In this document: one piece after another, positions 49,000 through 59,531 of the stretch
How the letters are laid out: every line of letters starts with the position of its first letter
Position numbering within the stretch: position 1 is the first letter of the stretch
Assembly (NCBI RefSeq): GCF_024267675.1
Contig: NZ_JALDYX010000001.1
Span: 434,001-498,000, forward strand
DNA: 64,000 bases
Direction of reading: 5' to 3'
Source of the DNA: Marinobacterium sedimentorum
GTDB lineage: Bacteria; Pseudomonadota; Gammaproteobacteria; Pseudomonadales; Balneatricaceae
The notes under the pieces: model-generated
Told to the model about the DNA's origin: nothing
What the model saw: the letters and a program-made list of their open reading frames with translations, nothing else
Database searches by the model: none
Made by a program: the position numbers and the translations under genes

Positions 49000-49560
49000 T
49001 CAGCGGCGGCGAAACAGGTAATCATCGAAGCAGTCGTCGCCGCGCATGACACTCCCCCAGCTCAGCAGCTCAAGCCCAGGATCAATGGCGTCCAGTTCCC
49101 CGGGCGCTACGCAGAAGCGGGCAGGGAAGCCGTGCCGCTCATTCTGCTGCAGGTTGAAGGTACTGAACGCCAGCAGACCGCCGGGCACCAGGGCGGCAGC
49201 CAGTTGCGGCCAGAGCGCAGCTTCGGGCTTGTAGCGGCAGACCAGGATGTTATCGAAGGGACCGAGGCCCTGCAGGCAGTCCGGCTGAGCCAAATCACGG
49301 CAGTGGGTCTGGATTGCCAGCTGTTCGGCGGTGGCAAAGCCCACCAGGCGAGCCAAACCAACCTCGGCAATATCCACCGCAGTTACCGCAAAGCCCAGCC
49401 GTGCCAGTGCCAGGCTGGCGGCACCATCGCCGGCGGCCAGATCCAGCACTGAACCCGGCAAAAGCCCGGGCGCCACCTGGGTCACAAAGGCGGGGGTTGC
49501 GGGAGCTGCTTGCGAGCGGGCCTCGTAACGTCGATTCCATTTTTCCCGTGCGGCATTCAT
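49000..49560 (-). CDS. SAM-dependent methyltransferase, class I
   Basis: A 186-residue protein. The SAM-binding motif is VLDLAAGDGAASLALARLG, followed by VTAVDIAEVGL with the acidic residue that holds the ribose, and the post-I/IV region FDNILVCRY and LVPGGLLAFSTF. It resembles TehB/Mtase-11 type enzymes of unknown substrate. ATG 49560 is chosen since AAGGAA lies six bases upstream; a TTG two codons earlier overlaps that site. It starts 24 bases after rep on the same strand and is probably co-transcribed with it. Confidence 0.87.
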   Translation of the reverse strand: MNAAREKWNRRYEARSQAAPATPAFVTQVAPGLLPGSVLDLAAGDGAASLALARLGFAVTAVDIAEVGLARLVGFATAEQLAIQTHCRDLAQPDCLQGLGPFDNILVCRYKPEAALWPQLAAALVPGGLLAFSTFNLQQNERHGFPARFCVAPGELDAIDPGLELLSWGSVMRGDDCFDDYLFRRR

Positions 49561-49583
49561 CTGCAATTCCTTGAAAAGACCAA

Positions 49584-51596
49584 CTAAAAACTGTCGAGCA
49601 GGCTTTTGAGGCTGTTCAGCGTGGCCTTTCCGCGTGCCTTGTTCTGATCCTGGTTGCGCTCCAGCCCCTCGATCACCAGATCTTCCTGCGGCACTTCGTC
49701 GATAAAGCGGCTCGGCAGGCAGTCCACCATCTCGCCGTACTGCTTGCGTTGGCGCGCCAGGGTCATGGTCAGGGTTTCCCGCGCCCGGGTGATGCCGACG
49801 TAGGCCAGCCGGCGTTCTTCCTCGATGGTGCCGGTTTCGATGCTGTTGCGGTGTGGCAGCAACTCTTCTTCCATCCCCATCATGAACACATGGGGGAACT
49901 CCAGCCCCTTGGATGCGTGCAGCGTCATGAGCTGCACCCGGTCGGAGTCATCCTCTTCTTCCTGGCGGTCCAGCAGGTCAAGCAGGATCAGGCGGGTGAT
50001 GGTTTCCTCGATACCGGCATCGGGGTCGTCTTCGCGCAGCCTATCGAGGGTCGAGCGGATGGAGTCCAGCAGAAACCAGACGTTCTGTACCCGCTTGTCA
50101 GCCGCCGCTTCACTGGCGGTGTTCTGCCGTATCCAGCCTTCGTAGTCGATATCGCGCACCATTTCGCGAATGGCATCCACGGGATCGACTTCCTGGCACT
50201 GGCGATAGATGCGCTGCATCCAGTCGCGGAAACGGCGCAGACGATCGATCGCCTGCGCCGGCAGCATCTGCTCGAGCCCCATTTCATCACAGGCGGCAAA
50301 CATGCTTACCTGGCGCTCGGACGCGTAGGTGCCGAGCTTTTGCAGCGTACTGGGGCCGATTTCGCGCCTGGGCGTATTGATGATGCGCAGGAAGGCGTTG
50401 TCATCATCCGGGTTGATCAGCACCTTGAGGTAGGCCATCACATCCTTGATCTCAGCGCGGGAGAAAAAGGAAGTTCCGCCACTGAGCTTATAGGGCACCT
50501 GATACGCCTGCAGCTTGACCTCCAGCAGACGGGCCTGGAAGTTGCCGCGGTAGAGGATGGCGAAATCCTTGAAGGGCACGGCCTTGCGCAGGTGCCGGTC
50601 GAGTATTTCGGTGGCGATGCGCTCGCACTCGGTTTCTTCGTTGCGGTTGTAGATCACCCGGATAGGATCGCCATAGCCCATATCGCTCCACAGCGTCTTT
50701 TCGAACACGTGGGGGTTGTTGGCGATCAGGGTGTTGGCAGCCTTCAGAATCAAGCGGGTAGAACGGTAGTTCTGCTCCAGCTTGACCACCTTCAGGCTCG
50801 GGAAGTCCTCATTGAGCTGAATCAGGTTCTCGGGCCGCGCGCCGCGCCAGGCATAGATCGACTGGTCGTCGTCGCCGACCACCGTCAGGGCGCCGCGGTG
50901 CCCCACCAGCTGGCGCACCAGACGGTACTGCGACAGGTTGGTGTCCTGATACTCATCCACCAGCAGGTAGCGGATACGCCCCTGCCAGCGCTGCAGTACC
51001 TCGGGATTGTTCTGGAACAGCCGCACCGGAATCAGGATCAGGTCGTCAAAATCCACCGCGTTATAGGCGCGCAGATGGATTTCGTAGGACTCATAGGCAC
51101 GGGCCGCCAGAAGCTCGTCCGGGCCCGCGGCCAGGGCCAGCGCCTGGCCAGGCTCCAGCATGTCGTTTTTCCAGTTCGAGATCTGGTTGCGCACGCTGTC
51201 GACCTGCTCGGCATCCTCGTCCTGCTGCAGCATCAGGTCGCGCAGCAACGCCTTGCTGTCCTGATCATCGAAGAGCGAAAACGCAGGCTTCAACCCCAGG
51301 GTACGGTGCTCCCGGCGGATAATATTGAGACCCAGGTTGTGGAAGGTCGACACCGTCAGGCCACGGGCTTCCTTGCCTTTCACCAGCTGGCCGACCCGCT
51401 CCTTCATCTCGCGGGATGCCTTGTTGGTGAAGGTTACGGCGGCGATATGACGCCCTTCAACACCGCATTTCTGAATCAGATAGGCGATCTTGCGCGTGAT
51501 AACGCTGGTCTTGCCGGAGCCTGCGCCGGCCAAAACCAGCAGCGGGCCACCCACATACTCCACCGCTTCTTTCTGTCTGGGATTGAGCTTGCTCAT
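49584..51596 (-). CDS. rep: ATP-dependent DNA helicase Rep
   Basis: A 670-residue UvrD-like SF1A helicase. Motifs are LVLAGAGSGKTSVITRKIA (I), AVTFTNKASREMKER (Ia), YLLVDEYQDTN (II), VGDDDQSIYAWRGA (III), LEQNYRS (IV), LMTLHASKGLEFPHVF (V) and VGITRARETL (VI). The length equals E. coli Rep (673). Rep moves 3' to 5' and helps forks pass protein roadblocks. Confidence 0.97.
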   Translation of the reverse strand: MSKLNPRQKEAVEYVGGPLLVLAGAGSGKTSVITRKIAYLIQKCGVEGRHIAAVTFTNKASREMKERVGQLVKGKEARGLTVSTFHNLGLNIIRREHRTLGLKPAFSLFDDQDSKALLRDLMLQQDEDAEQVDSVRNQISNWKNDMLEPGQALALAAGPDELLAARAYESYEIHLRAYNAVDFDDLILIPVRLFQNNPEVLQRWQGRIRYLLVDEYQDTNLSQYRLVRQLVGHRGALTVVGDDDQSIYAWRGARPENLIQLNEDFPSLKVVKLEQNYRSTRLILKAANTLIANNPHVFEKTLWSDMGYGDPIRVIYNRNEETECERIATEILDRHLRKAVPFKDFAILYRGNFQARLLEVKLQAYQVPYKLSGGTSFFSRAEIKDVMAYLKVLINPDDDNAFLRIINTPRREIGPSTLQKLGTYASERQVSMFAACDEMGLEQMLPAQAIDRLRRFRDWMQRIYRQCQEVDPVDAIREMVRDIDYEGWIRQNTASEAAADKRVQNVWFLLDSIRSTLDRLREDDPDAGIEETITRLILLDLLDRQEEEDDSDRVQLMTLHASKGLEFPHVFMMGMEEELLPHRNSIETGTIEEERRLAYVGITRARETLTMTLARQRKQYGEMVDCLPSRFIDEVPQEDLVIEGLERNQDQNKARGKATLNSLKSLLDSF

Positions 51597-51917
51597 GAGT
51601 CAGTATTCGAAAAAGTACTAAAGCCGCGGGAAACACGGCCGCTAACGGTCAATATCGGAAGGGGAATCCGGGACTGGGTAGGTTCCGGATACATTCAAGG
51701 ATTGACTGAAATAACAGCAACAACTGCCTGATTAAACGGGCCTTCGCTGTCATTTATATTGTTGGCGCCTCGTGCTAAGTTTGTCCTGCAAGCGCGCAGG
51801 ACGGCGTATTATGCCACGAACGGGGCCACACAAGCACAAAGGATCCCTCACCAACCGGCGACGGCAGTCCAACGCACGCACCTGTGTATTGCTGTCCATT
51901 TGTGAGGTATTAACCTG
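51597..51917. other. Divergent promoter region between rep and a GGDEF-EAL gene
   Basis: No gene is seen in 321 bases. On the plus strand TATTAT (51807-51812) follows a perfect dyad GTCCTGC-N6-GCAGGAC (51783-51802) by four bases; TTGTCC at 51781 is a weak -35 with a 20-base spacer. The dyad could be an operator. GAGGT at 51903 is the ribosome-binding site of the next gene. Confidence 0.45.
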
Positions 51918-53630
51918 ATGCAGTCTGCCCAGCGGCAAACCAGCGAGTCAGTAATCAAGCTACTGATCGTCGCAGATGACCTCCAGACATCGGACAAGAT
52001 CGGCACCCTGCTCAATACTGAACATGCATACGACATACAGCATTGTGCAGATGTGTCCCAGGCACTGATTCTGATCGGCTGCGAGAAGGTCGACCTGCTG
52101 TTTCTCTGCCTGCCGGCAAAGTATTTGCTCGACAATGCCACCCTGCTGACGTTCCAGCGCTGCAACAGCACCATTCCCATCATAGTGCTGGATGACGACA
52201 TCAATGATCTGACCGGGCGCAAGCTGCTGAATCAGGCAGTGGCCGACTATCTGCCACTGCGGACACTGGCGGCCGACACCCTGCAGCGCGCCATTCGCTA
52301 TGTGCTGGGCAGCCAGCAACAGCACGCCCAGATCGATTACCTGCGCCATGCCGATCCGCTCACCGCCATCGGCAACCGGCAGTTTTTCTACCGCCAGCTG
52401 CTCGAAGCCCTGGCGCGCATCGACAGCCATCAGCACGGTGTGGCGCTGATCACTGTGGACCTTGATGGCTTTCGCAAGTTTAACAACAGCATTGGCCATT
52501 CCGCCGGCGACGATGTGGTACGCCAGCTGAGCCAGCGACTGCAAAGCTGTCTGCAGGACGAACAGCTGTGCCGCATTGGCGGCGACGAGTTCGCCATCAT
52601 TCTGGAAGCCGAGCCGGACACCGACCTGCGCGCCAGCACCCTTGGGCTGATTACCCGGCTGATGCAGTATGTCAGCCACCCCTACCAGTGCAGCGAACGG
52701 GAAATCATGCTGCCCAGCAGTATAGGCGTGGCCTTTGCGCCTGAGCACAGCCGCGAGCTGGACTCGCTGATCCGCCAGGCCTCCCAGGCGCGGCAGCGCG
52801 CCAAACAGCTACACGGCTGCAGCTACGCCATATTCGAAGCCGACAAGGACACAGACCCCGCCACCCAGATCACCCTGGAACCGGAACTCTGGACCGGCCT
52901 GCGCCAGGAGCAGTTCGTACTTTACTACCAGCCCCGCATCGACCTGCGCACCGGCAAGATCATCGGCGCCGAAGCCCTGATGCGCTGGAACCACCCCGAA
53001 CGCGGCCTGGTACAGCCGGATGAGTTCATCCCCATCGCCGAGAAAACCGGCCTCATCGTTCCCATGGGATACTGGGCGATTCACCAGGCCGGCCAGGACA
53101 TGCTCAAGTTCAAGGAAGCGGGTTTTCGCTACGGCAGCATCGGCGTCAACCTGTCCTTTCGACAATTCAAGGATGACTTCCTCGCCAAGACAATCCGGCG
53201 CATCATCGACAAGAACCAGATAGATCCGCACCGACTGGAGTTCGAACTCACCGAAACCGCACTCTTCTCCGACGAAGCCCATGTGCAGAGCTGCCTGAAA
53301 GAACTCAGCGCGCTGGGCATCGACTTCTCGCTGGACGACTTCGGCACCGGCTACTCGTCCTTTGCTCTGCTGCAAAAGCTGCCGATCAGCACCCTCAAGA
53401 TCGACAAGTCCTTCGTCGCCGGTGTGAACCAGAACAAGGATGATGAGGAGATCGTGCGCGCCATCATTAATCTGGCCCACAACCTGCAGAAAAAGGTCAT
53501 TGCCGAAGGCGTCGAAAACAAGACCCAGCTGGAATTTCTGATCCGTCACGACTGTGATCAGGTACAGGGGTATTTCTTCAGTCCCCCGGTCCCCATCGAA
53601 GACTTCATGCGCATGTTGCGCGGTAACTGA
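51918..53630 (+). CDS. Pseudo-receiver GGDEF-EAL protein
   Basis: A 570-residue soluble protein. Residues 12-130 resemble a response-regulator receiver (KLLIVADDLQTSDKI keeps acidic D20/D21), but the phospho-accepting Asp position is C64 in VDLLFLCLPAK and the conserved Lys is absent (ADYLPLRTL), so phosphorylation is unlikely. Residues 140-300 are a GGDEF domain with intact RIGGDEFAIIL; residues 320-570 are an EAL domain with GAEALMRWNHPERG, LTETALF, LDDFGTGYSSF and EGVENKTQ. It should act on c-di-GMP. The arrangement recalls FimX-like regulators but without a PAS domain. Confidence 0.92.
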   Translation: MQSAQRQTSESVIKLLIVADDLQTSDKIGTLLNTEHAYDIQHCADVSQALILIGCEKVDLLFLCLPAKYLLDNATLLTFQRCNSTIPIIVLDDDINDLTGRKLLNQAVADYLPLRTLAADTLQRAIRYVLGSQQQHAQIDYLRHADPLTAIGNRQFFYRQLLEALARIDSHQHGVALITVDLDGFRKFNNSIGHSAGDDVVRQLSQRLQSCLQDEQLCRIGGDEFAIILEAEPDTDLRASTLGLITRLMQYVSHPYQCSEREIMLPSSIGVAFAPEHSRELDSLIRQASQARQRAKQLHGCSYAIFEADKDTDPATQITLEPELWTGLRQEQFVLYYQPRIDLRTGKIIGAEALMRWNHPERGLVQPDEFIPIAEKTGLIVPMGYWAIHQAGQDMLKFKEAGFRYGSIGVNLSFRQFKDDFLAKTIRRIIDKNQIDPHRLEFELTETALFSDEAHVQSCLKELSALGIDFSLDDFGTGYSSFALLQKLPISTLKIDKSFVAGVNQNKDDEEIVRAIINLAHNLQKKVIAEGVENKTQLEFLIRHDCDQVQGYFFSPPVPIEDFMRMLRGN

Positions 53631-53672
53631 GCCACCGCTGCAGCCAGCCGGAAACTCTGAGGGTCATGTGGA

Positions 53673-55196
53673 CTAGCGCGAACCCGAGCCACCCTGGCGC
53701 AGCAACCCCTGGCGAAAGCTCAGCGCTTCCAGTAACTGCGCCTCGCCGACCCGCTCCTCTGCGGCCAGGTCCGACAGGGTGCGCGCTACTCGCAGTATGC
53801 GATGGCAGGCGCGGGCCGACAGCCCCAGTTTTGTTGCAGCATTCACCAGCAAATCCCGCTGCGCAGCCGCCAGCCCACAGACCTGATCCAGCTCCGCCGC
53901 CCCGAGATCCCGATTGGGCCGTCCCTGGCGCGCCTGCTGCAGGCTCATGGCGGCGGCCACGCGCTGGGCCACCACGCCACTGGCTTCCCCCTGGCCGCGA
54001 GCGGGATCCAGCAGCTGGGCAGGGTCCAGCGCCTTCACATTCAGCTGCATGTCGAAACGATCCAGCAACGGACCCGAGATACGTCCCTGATAGCGCTGAA
54101 TCTGGTCCGGCGTACAGCGACAGCGGCCCGACGGATCACCGAAATAGCCACAGGGGCAGGGATTCATGGCGGCCAGCAACTGGAAGCGCGCGGGGAAAAG
54201 CATCTGACTGGCGGCGCGGGAAATAAGAATTTCACCGGTCTCCAGCGGCTCGCGCAGCACATCCAGCACGGCGCGGGGAAACTCCGGCAGCTCATCCAGA
54301 AAGAGAACGCCCTGGTGCGCCAGGGAGATCTCGCCGGGGCGCGGCTGACTGCCGCCGCCCACCAGCGCCACCGCCGACGCCGTATGGTGCGGATTGCGAA
54401 AGGGCCGGTTGCCGTGACCCACGGTATCAATGGCACAGCCCGCCACCGAATACACCGCCGCCACTTCCAGCCGTTCCCGCTCACCCAATACCGGCAGCAG
54501 CCCCGGCAAGCGCGCCGCCAGCATGCTCTTGCCACTGCCGGGCGGGCCGCTGAACAACAGATTATGGCTGCCGGCGGCAGCGACCTCGAGCGCCCGGCGT
54601 GCCTGATACTGCCCCTTCACCTCCATCAGGTCGGGCAGGCCTGATACGGCAGGCGGCGGTACTGCCAGGGCGAGCTCCAGAGTGCTGTCGCCGCGCAAGG
54701 CCGAACAGACCTGCAGCAGGTGATCGGCGACCCGCACATCGCAGCCCTGCACCAGGGCAGCCTCTGCACCATTGAGGCGGGGCACCAGCAGGGCGCGGCC
54801 CAGATCGCGACACACTATGGCCGCCGGCAGCACGCCCCGTACCGGCCTGATCTCCCCCGCCAGGGTCAGCTCGCCCAGCACTTCCCAGCCGGCCAGGGAC
54901 TCAGGTGGCAGCTGTTTTGAAGCCGCCAGAATGCCCAGTGCAATCGCCAGATCATAACGTCCACCTTCCTTGGGCAGGTCGGCGGGTGCCAGATTGATGG
55001 TGATGCGACGTTGCGGATAATCGAAACCGGAGTTGATCAGGGCGCTGCGCACCCGATCCTTGCTTTCACGTACCGCGGCTTCAGGCAGGCCGACGATGGA
55101 CAGCGACGGCAGGCCACCGGAAAGGTGCACTTCCACCGTAACTGCCGGTGCACTAATTCCCAGCATGGCGCGGGCATGAACCACTGCAAGTGACAT
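53673..55196 (-). CDS. comM: ComM/YifB-family AAA ATPase (Mg-chelatase-like)
   Basis: A 507-residue protein. Residues 1-170 form the Lon-like N-domain (VEVHLSGGLPSLSIVGLPEA), followed by the AAA core with Walker A FSGPPGSGKSML, Walker B GVLFLDELPEF, and zinc-like CPCGYFGDPSGRCRC. ComM is a hexameric helicase that promotes branch migration in natural transformation. ATG 55196 is chosen because AGGG lies nine bases before it. It is convergent with the GGDEF-EAL gene, 42 bases apart. Confidence 0.95.
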   Translation of the reverse strand: MSLAVVHARAMLGISAPAVTVEVHLSGGLPSLSIVGLPEAAVRESKDRVRSALINSGFDYPQRRITINLAPADLPKEGGRYDLAIALGILAASKQLPPESLAGWEVLGELTLAGEIRPVRGVLPAAIVCRDLGRALLVPRLNGAEAALVQGCDVRVADHLLQVCSALRGDSTLELALAVPPPAVSGLPDLMEVKGQYQARRALEVAAAGSHNLLFSGPPGSGKSMLAARLPGLLPVLGERERLEVAAVYSVAGCAIDTVGHGNRPFRNPHHTASAVALVGGGSQPRPGEISLAHQGVLFLDELPEFPRAVLDVLREPLETGEILISRAASQMLFPARFQLLAAMNPCPCGYFGDPSGRCRCTPDQIQRYQGRISGPLLDRFDMQLNVKALDPAQLLDPARGQGEASGVVAQRVAAAMSLQQARQGRPNRDLGAAELDQVCGLAAAQRDLLVNAATKLGLSARACHRILRVARTLSDLAAEERVGEAQLLEALSFRQGLLRQGGSGSR

Positions 55197-55325
55197 AGAT
55201 ACCATCCCTGGTTTGCGGCTGCTCCCAAACGGTGCTGTCGGGTGTTACGCGTTTTTGCACCATCCTTGTGCATTTTTTAGCCAGCTTTACGGGCTATCGT
55301 CGTGCGCCTGGCTGTATAGCATCTT

Positions 55326-55589
55326 TTACGCGCCGTTACCGTTATCCAGCCGCTGTTCAATTTCGCTGAGCTTGCGTTCCAGCTGATCGACCTTCTCGCG
55401 GGTACGCCCCAGCACGGCGGCCTGGGCATCAAACTCGTCCCGCGTTACCAGGTCCAGGCGGGCAAAACTGCTCTGCAGCACCGCGCGTACCTGCTGGCGC
55501 ATCGCTTCCTGCCCAGGCAGACCACGCCCACCTTCAAACAACTCGCTCAGCTGGGCCGAAAGCGTCTCAATAATCTTTTGATTAAGCAT
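55326..55589 (-). CDS. ubiK: Ubiquinone biosynthesis accessory factor UbiK (BMFP family)
   Basis: An 87-residue helical protein. The N-terminal amphipathic part begins MLNQKIIETLSAQLSELF, and the C-terminal half is a coiled coil (REKVDQLERKLSEIEQRL) that trimerises. UbiK interacts with UbiJ and is needed for efficient ubiquinone synthesis. The ATG at 55589 fits the family start; a longer frame upstream is not conserved-looking. yqiC/ubiK next to comM and glnK is usual in pseudomonads. Confidence 0.93.
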   Translation of the reverse strand: MLNQKIIETLSAQLSELFEGGRGLPGQEAMRQQVRAVLQSSFARLDLVTRDEFDAQAAVLGRTREKVDQLERKLSEIEQRLDNGNGA

Positions 55590-55692
55590 TGCACAATCTC
55601 CGGTAATTTCGCGCAAGCTTAGCATTTTTCGCCTCTACGGAGCAGCTGAGCCCAGGTGCTGGCGCGGGCCTGGGCCGAGGCTGCGCCTATTT

Positions 55693-55726
55693 GGCACCAA
55701 ATTGGTGCGCGCACCCAAATCGTGCA
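55693..55726 (+). promoter_or_regulatory. Two tandem NtrC enhancer sites upstream of glnK1
   Basis: Site 1 (55693-55709) is GGCACC-N5-GGTGCG and site 2 (55710-55726) is CGCACC-N5-CGTGCA; both match the NtrC consensus TGCACC-N5-GGTGCA at 10 of 12 positions. Centres are 17 bases apart and lie about 130-150 bases before the predicted start, a normal enhancer distance. Confidence 0.75.
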
Positions 55727-55820
55727 CGCAATAATCACCCGGCAATGCCCAATTCGGCGTCATTTTCCTACCCTGCACGCCAATATCTCTGCAATTCATT
55801 GTTATTTATAAACTTATTAA

Positions 55821-56258
<438 letters not shown>

Positions 56259-56293
56259 ATTCACCAATCGCGCCTGAACGGAGGGCTGTCGAG

Positions 56294-57568
<1,275 letters not shown>

Positions 57569-57588
57569 TGCTGAGGTAATTGGAACTC

Positions 57589-57614
57589 AAGGGCGCCGCA
57601 GGGCGCCCTTTTCG
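57589..57614 (+). terminator. Rho-independent terminator after amtB
   Basis: AAGGGCGCC-GCA-GGCGCCCTT forms a strong stem followed by TTCGTT, about 20 bases past the amtB stop. It separates glnK1-amtB from glnK2. Confidence 0.75.
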
Positions 57615-57698
57615 TTCCCCCGACACAGCGGCGACCACTCTGATCTGCACAGAGTGCAGCGTAGGCGCCAGGCTGATTTTACGGGTATACTGACGTGA

Positions 57699-58175
<477 letters not shown>

Positions 58176-58233
58176 GCACAGACATTTTCCACCGACGGCG
58201 CTCGATTCTGCCCATCTGTGGATAACTTCAGGC

Positions 58234-58268
58234 ACCAAAAAGCACCTGTCAGGTGCTTTTTTTTGTGC
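58234..58268 (+). terminator. Rho-independent terminator of glnK2
   Basis: AAAAAGCACCT-GTC-AGGTGCTTTTT followed by more T; outer CAC and GTG can extend the stem. A clear, strong and possibly bidirectional terminator. Confidence 0.92.
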
Positions 58269-58637
58269 CCATCAAAGCGTTAAACCGAATGTGGATATTT
58301 TCTGTCGACAAATAGCCCACAAGATATTCACAAAACAAAAGCTGTGAACAACCTGTTTCAAGCCTGTGCCCTGCTCAAAAAATAAACGCTAACATGCTGT
58401 TTTATATTGAAATAGTTAGACATTAAACTACTTATACCTATTTATGCACAGCACGCTAAAACAGAGCCCTGAAAAGTTACCCCCAATTTAGGCTCCCTCG
58501 CATTACCCCCGCTTTCCTGTTTTTTCCATGCCGGTTCGCCTGGCGATTAGCCGGCCAATGCGCGTGACACTCACAGCAGACACCGCAGCCCTCGCGGCGC
58601 CTAATTGATGGCAGAGCGTCTAAACTGACATTTGCAA

Positions 58638-58648
58638 TGGTGTGACCA
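58638..58648 (+). promoter_or_regulatory. Possible FadR-type operator before the DUF1338-ast operon
   Basis: TGGTGTGACCA matches the general FadR-subfamily operator TNGTNNNACNA and lies about 22 bases upstream of the putative -10 GATAAT (58670-58675). Evidence is one short motif only. Confidence 0.3.
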
Positions 58649-58706
58649 CTGCGCTGTAACACACTGCGGGATAATAGCGGTGCAACCAATCCTGAGGGGG
58701 TGCGTT

Positions 58707-59510
58707 ATGAGACGCGAGCAGCTGGATCATATGCTGGAGATGCTCTGGCAAGACTTCCTTACACGAACCCCCGATGCCCGCCGCATTCACAGCCTGCTGC
58801 TGAACGATAATCCTCAGCTGCGCATTGACCACCTGAGCCTGCACACCCTGGCACTGCCAAGGGTTAATATTACCCAGCTGGCCAAACCATTCGAGCGCGC
58901 CGGTTACCAGGCCTGCGGCGAATTCGACATTAGCGGCACCCGCCTGTTTGCCCGCCACTATCAACACCCCGACACCACACTGCCGAAACTGCTGTTCACC
59001 GAGCTGAATGTCGATTCTCTCGGCGATGAGGTGCGCAATATTCTGCACCAGCTGATCAGTCAGATTCCGTCTGCGGCACCGCAGCAGGACGACTTCTGCA
59101 TATCAGGCCGGCACTGGAAGATCGATTTCGACAGCTATCAGCAGTTGCAGCGCAGTTCCGAGCATGCCGCCTGGATCGCCGCTTTTGGCTTCTGTGTCCA
59201 CCACTATGCTTTACTGATCAATAGCTTAAGTCACGACGACGGCATTGATGAGCTGAATGACTATCTGCTGGAGCAGGGCTTTCGTCTCGACAGTCGCTTT
59301 GGTCTGGTGCAGGGATCTGCCGATGAGTACCTCGAACAGTCCGCCACAGTCCCTGCCAGCACGGAGGTAGAATTCAGCGACAAGCAGGCACAGGTGCCAG
59401 GCAGTCATTGCGCCTTTATCCGCCGCTACCCCGGCAGCGATGGCAGGCTCTACCAGGGCTTTATCAGAACATCCGCCGCGTCATCGGCGTCTTACCCACA
59501 ATACCGCTGA
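58707..59510 (+). CDS. DUF1338-family protein (HglS/YdcJ-like, VOC superfamily)
   Basis: A 267-residue protein. The DUF1338 pattern of metal ligands can be traced: His in LRIDHLSLHTL, His in CVHHYALLINSL and Glu in STEVEFSDKQ. Characterised relatives (HglS of Pseudomonas putida, about 460 residues) are Fe(II)-dependent and convert 2-oxoadipate to D-2-hydroxyglutarate with loss of CO2. This shorter form lacks much of that sequence and its substrate is not known. The ATG follows GAGGGGG. It starts an operon with astA (21-base gap) and astD, hinting at a role in amino-acid degradation. Confidence 0.8.
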   Translation: MRREQLDHMLEMLWQDFLTRTPDARRIHSLLLNDNPQLRIDHLSLHTLALPRVNITQLAKPFERAGYQACGEFDISGTRLFARHYQHPDTTLPKLLFTELNVDSLGDEVRNILHQLISQIPSAAPQQDDFCISGRHWKIDFDSYQQLQRSSEHAAWIAAFGFCVHHYALLINSLSHDDGIDELNDYLLEQGFRLDSRFGLVQGSADEYLEQSATVPASTEVEFSDKQAQVPGSHCAFIRRYPGSDGRLYQGFIRTSAASSASYPQYR

Positions 59511-59531
59511 CCCCATGGCAAGGAGAGTTGC

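Larger units (their letters stand above)
58176..58706. other. Intergenic region with DnaA-box-like sites before the DUF1338 gene
   Basis: No gene is seen in 531 bases. It contains the glnK2 terminator, four DnaA-box-like 9-mers between 58217 and 58351, an AT-rich stretch 58376-58455, a possible FadR-type operator at 58638-58648 and a possible -10 GATAAT at 58670-58675 for the DUF1338-ast operon. Confidence 0.45.

Noticed and set aside
49749..51731. 660-codon plus-strand frame opposite rep
   Set aside because: Antisense to all seven helicase motifs of Rep; no domain of its own.
55249..55276. Plus-strand terminator between comM and ubiK (GCAC/GTGC followed by T-run)
   Set aside because: The stem is only four base pairs and no plus-strand gene precedes it.
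57646..57658. NtrC site before glnK2 (TGCAC-N3-GTGCA)
   Set aside because: The spacer is four bases shorter than the standard NtrC site, so it was not called as an NtrC site, only mentioned.
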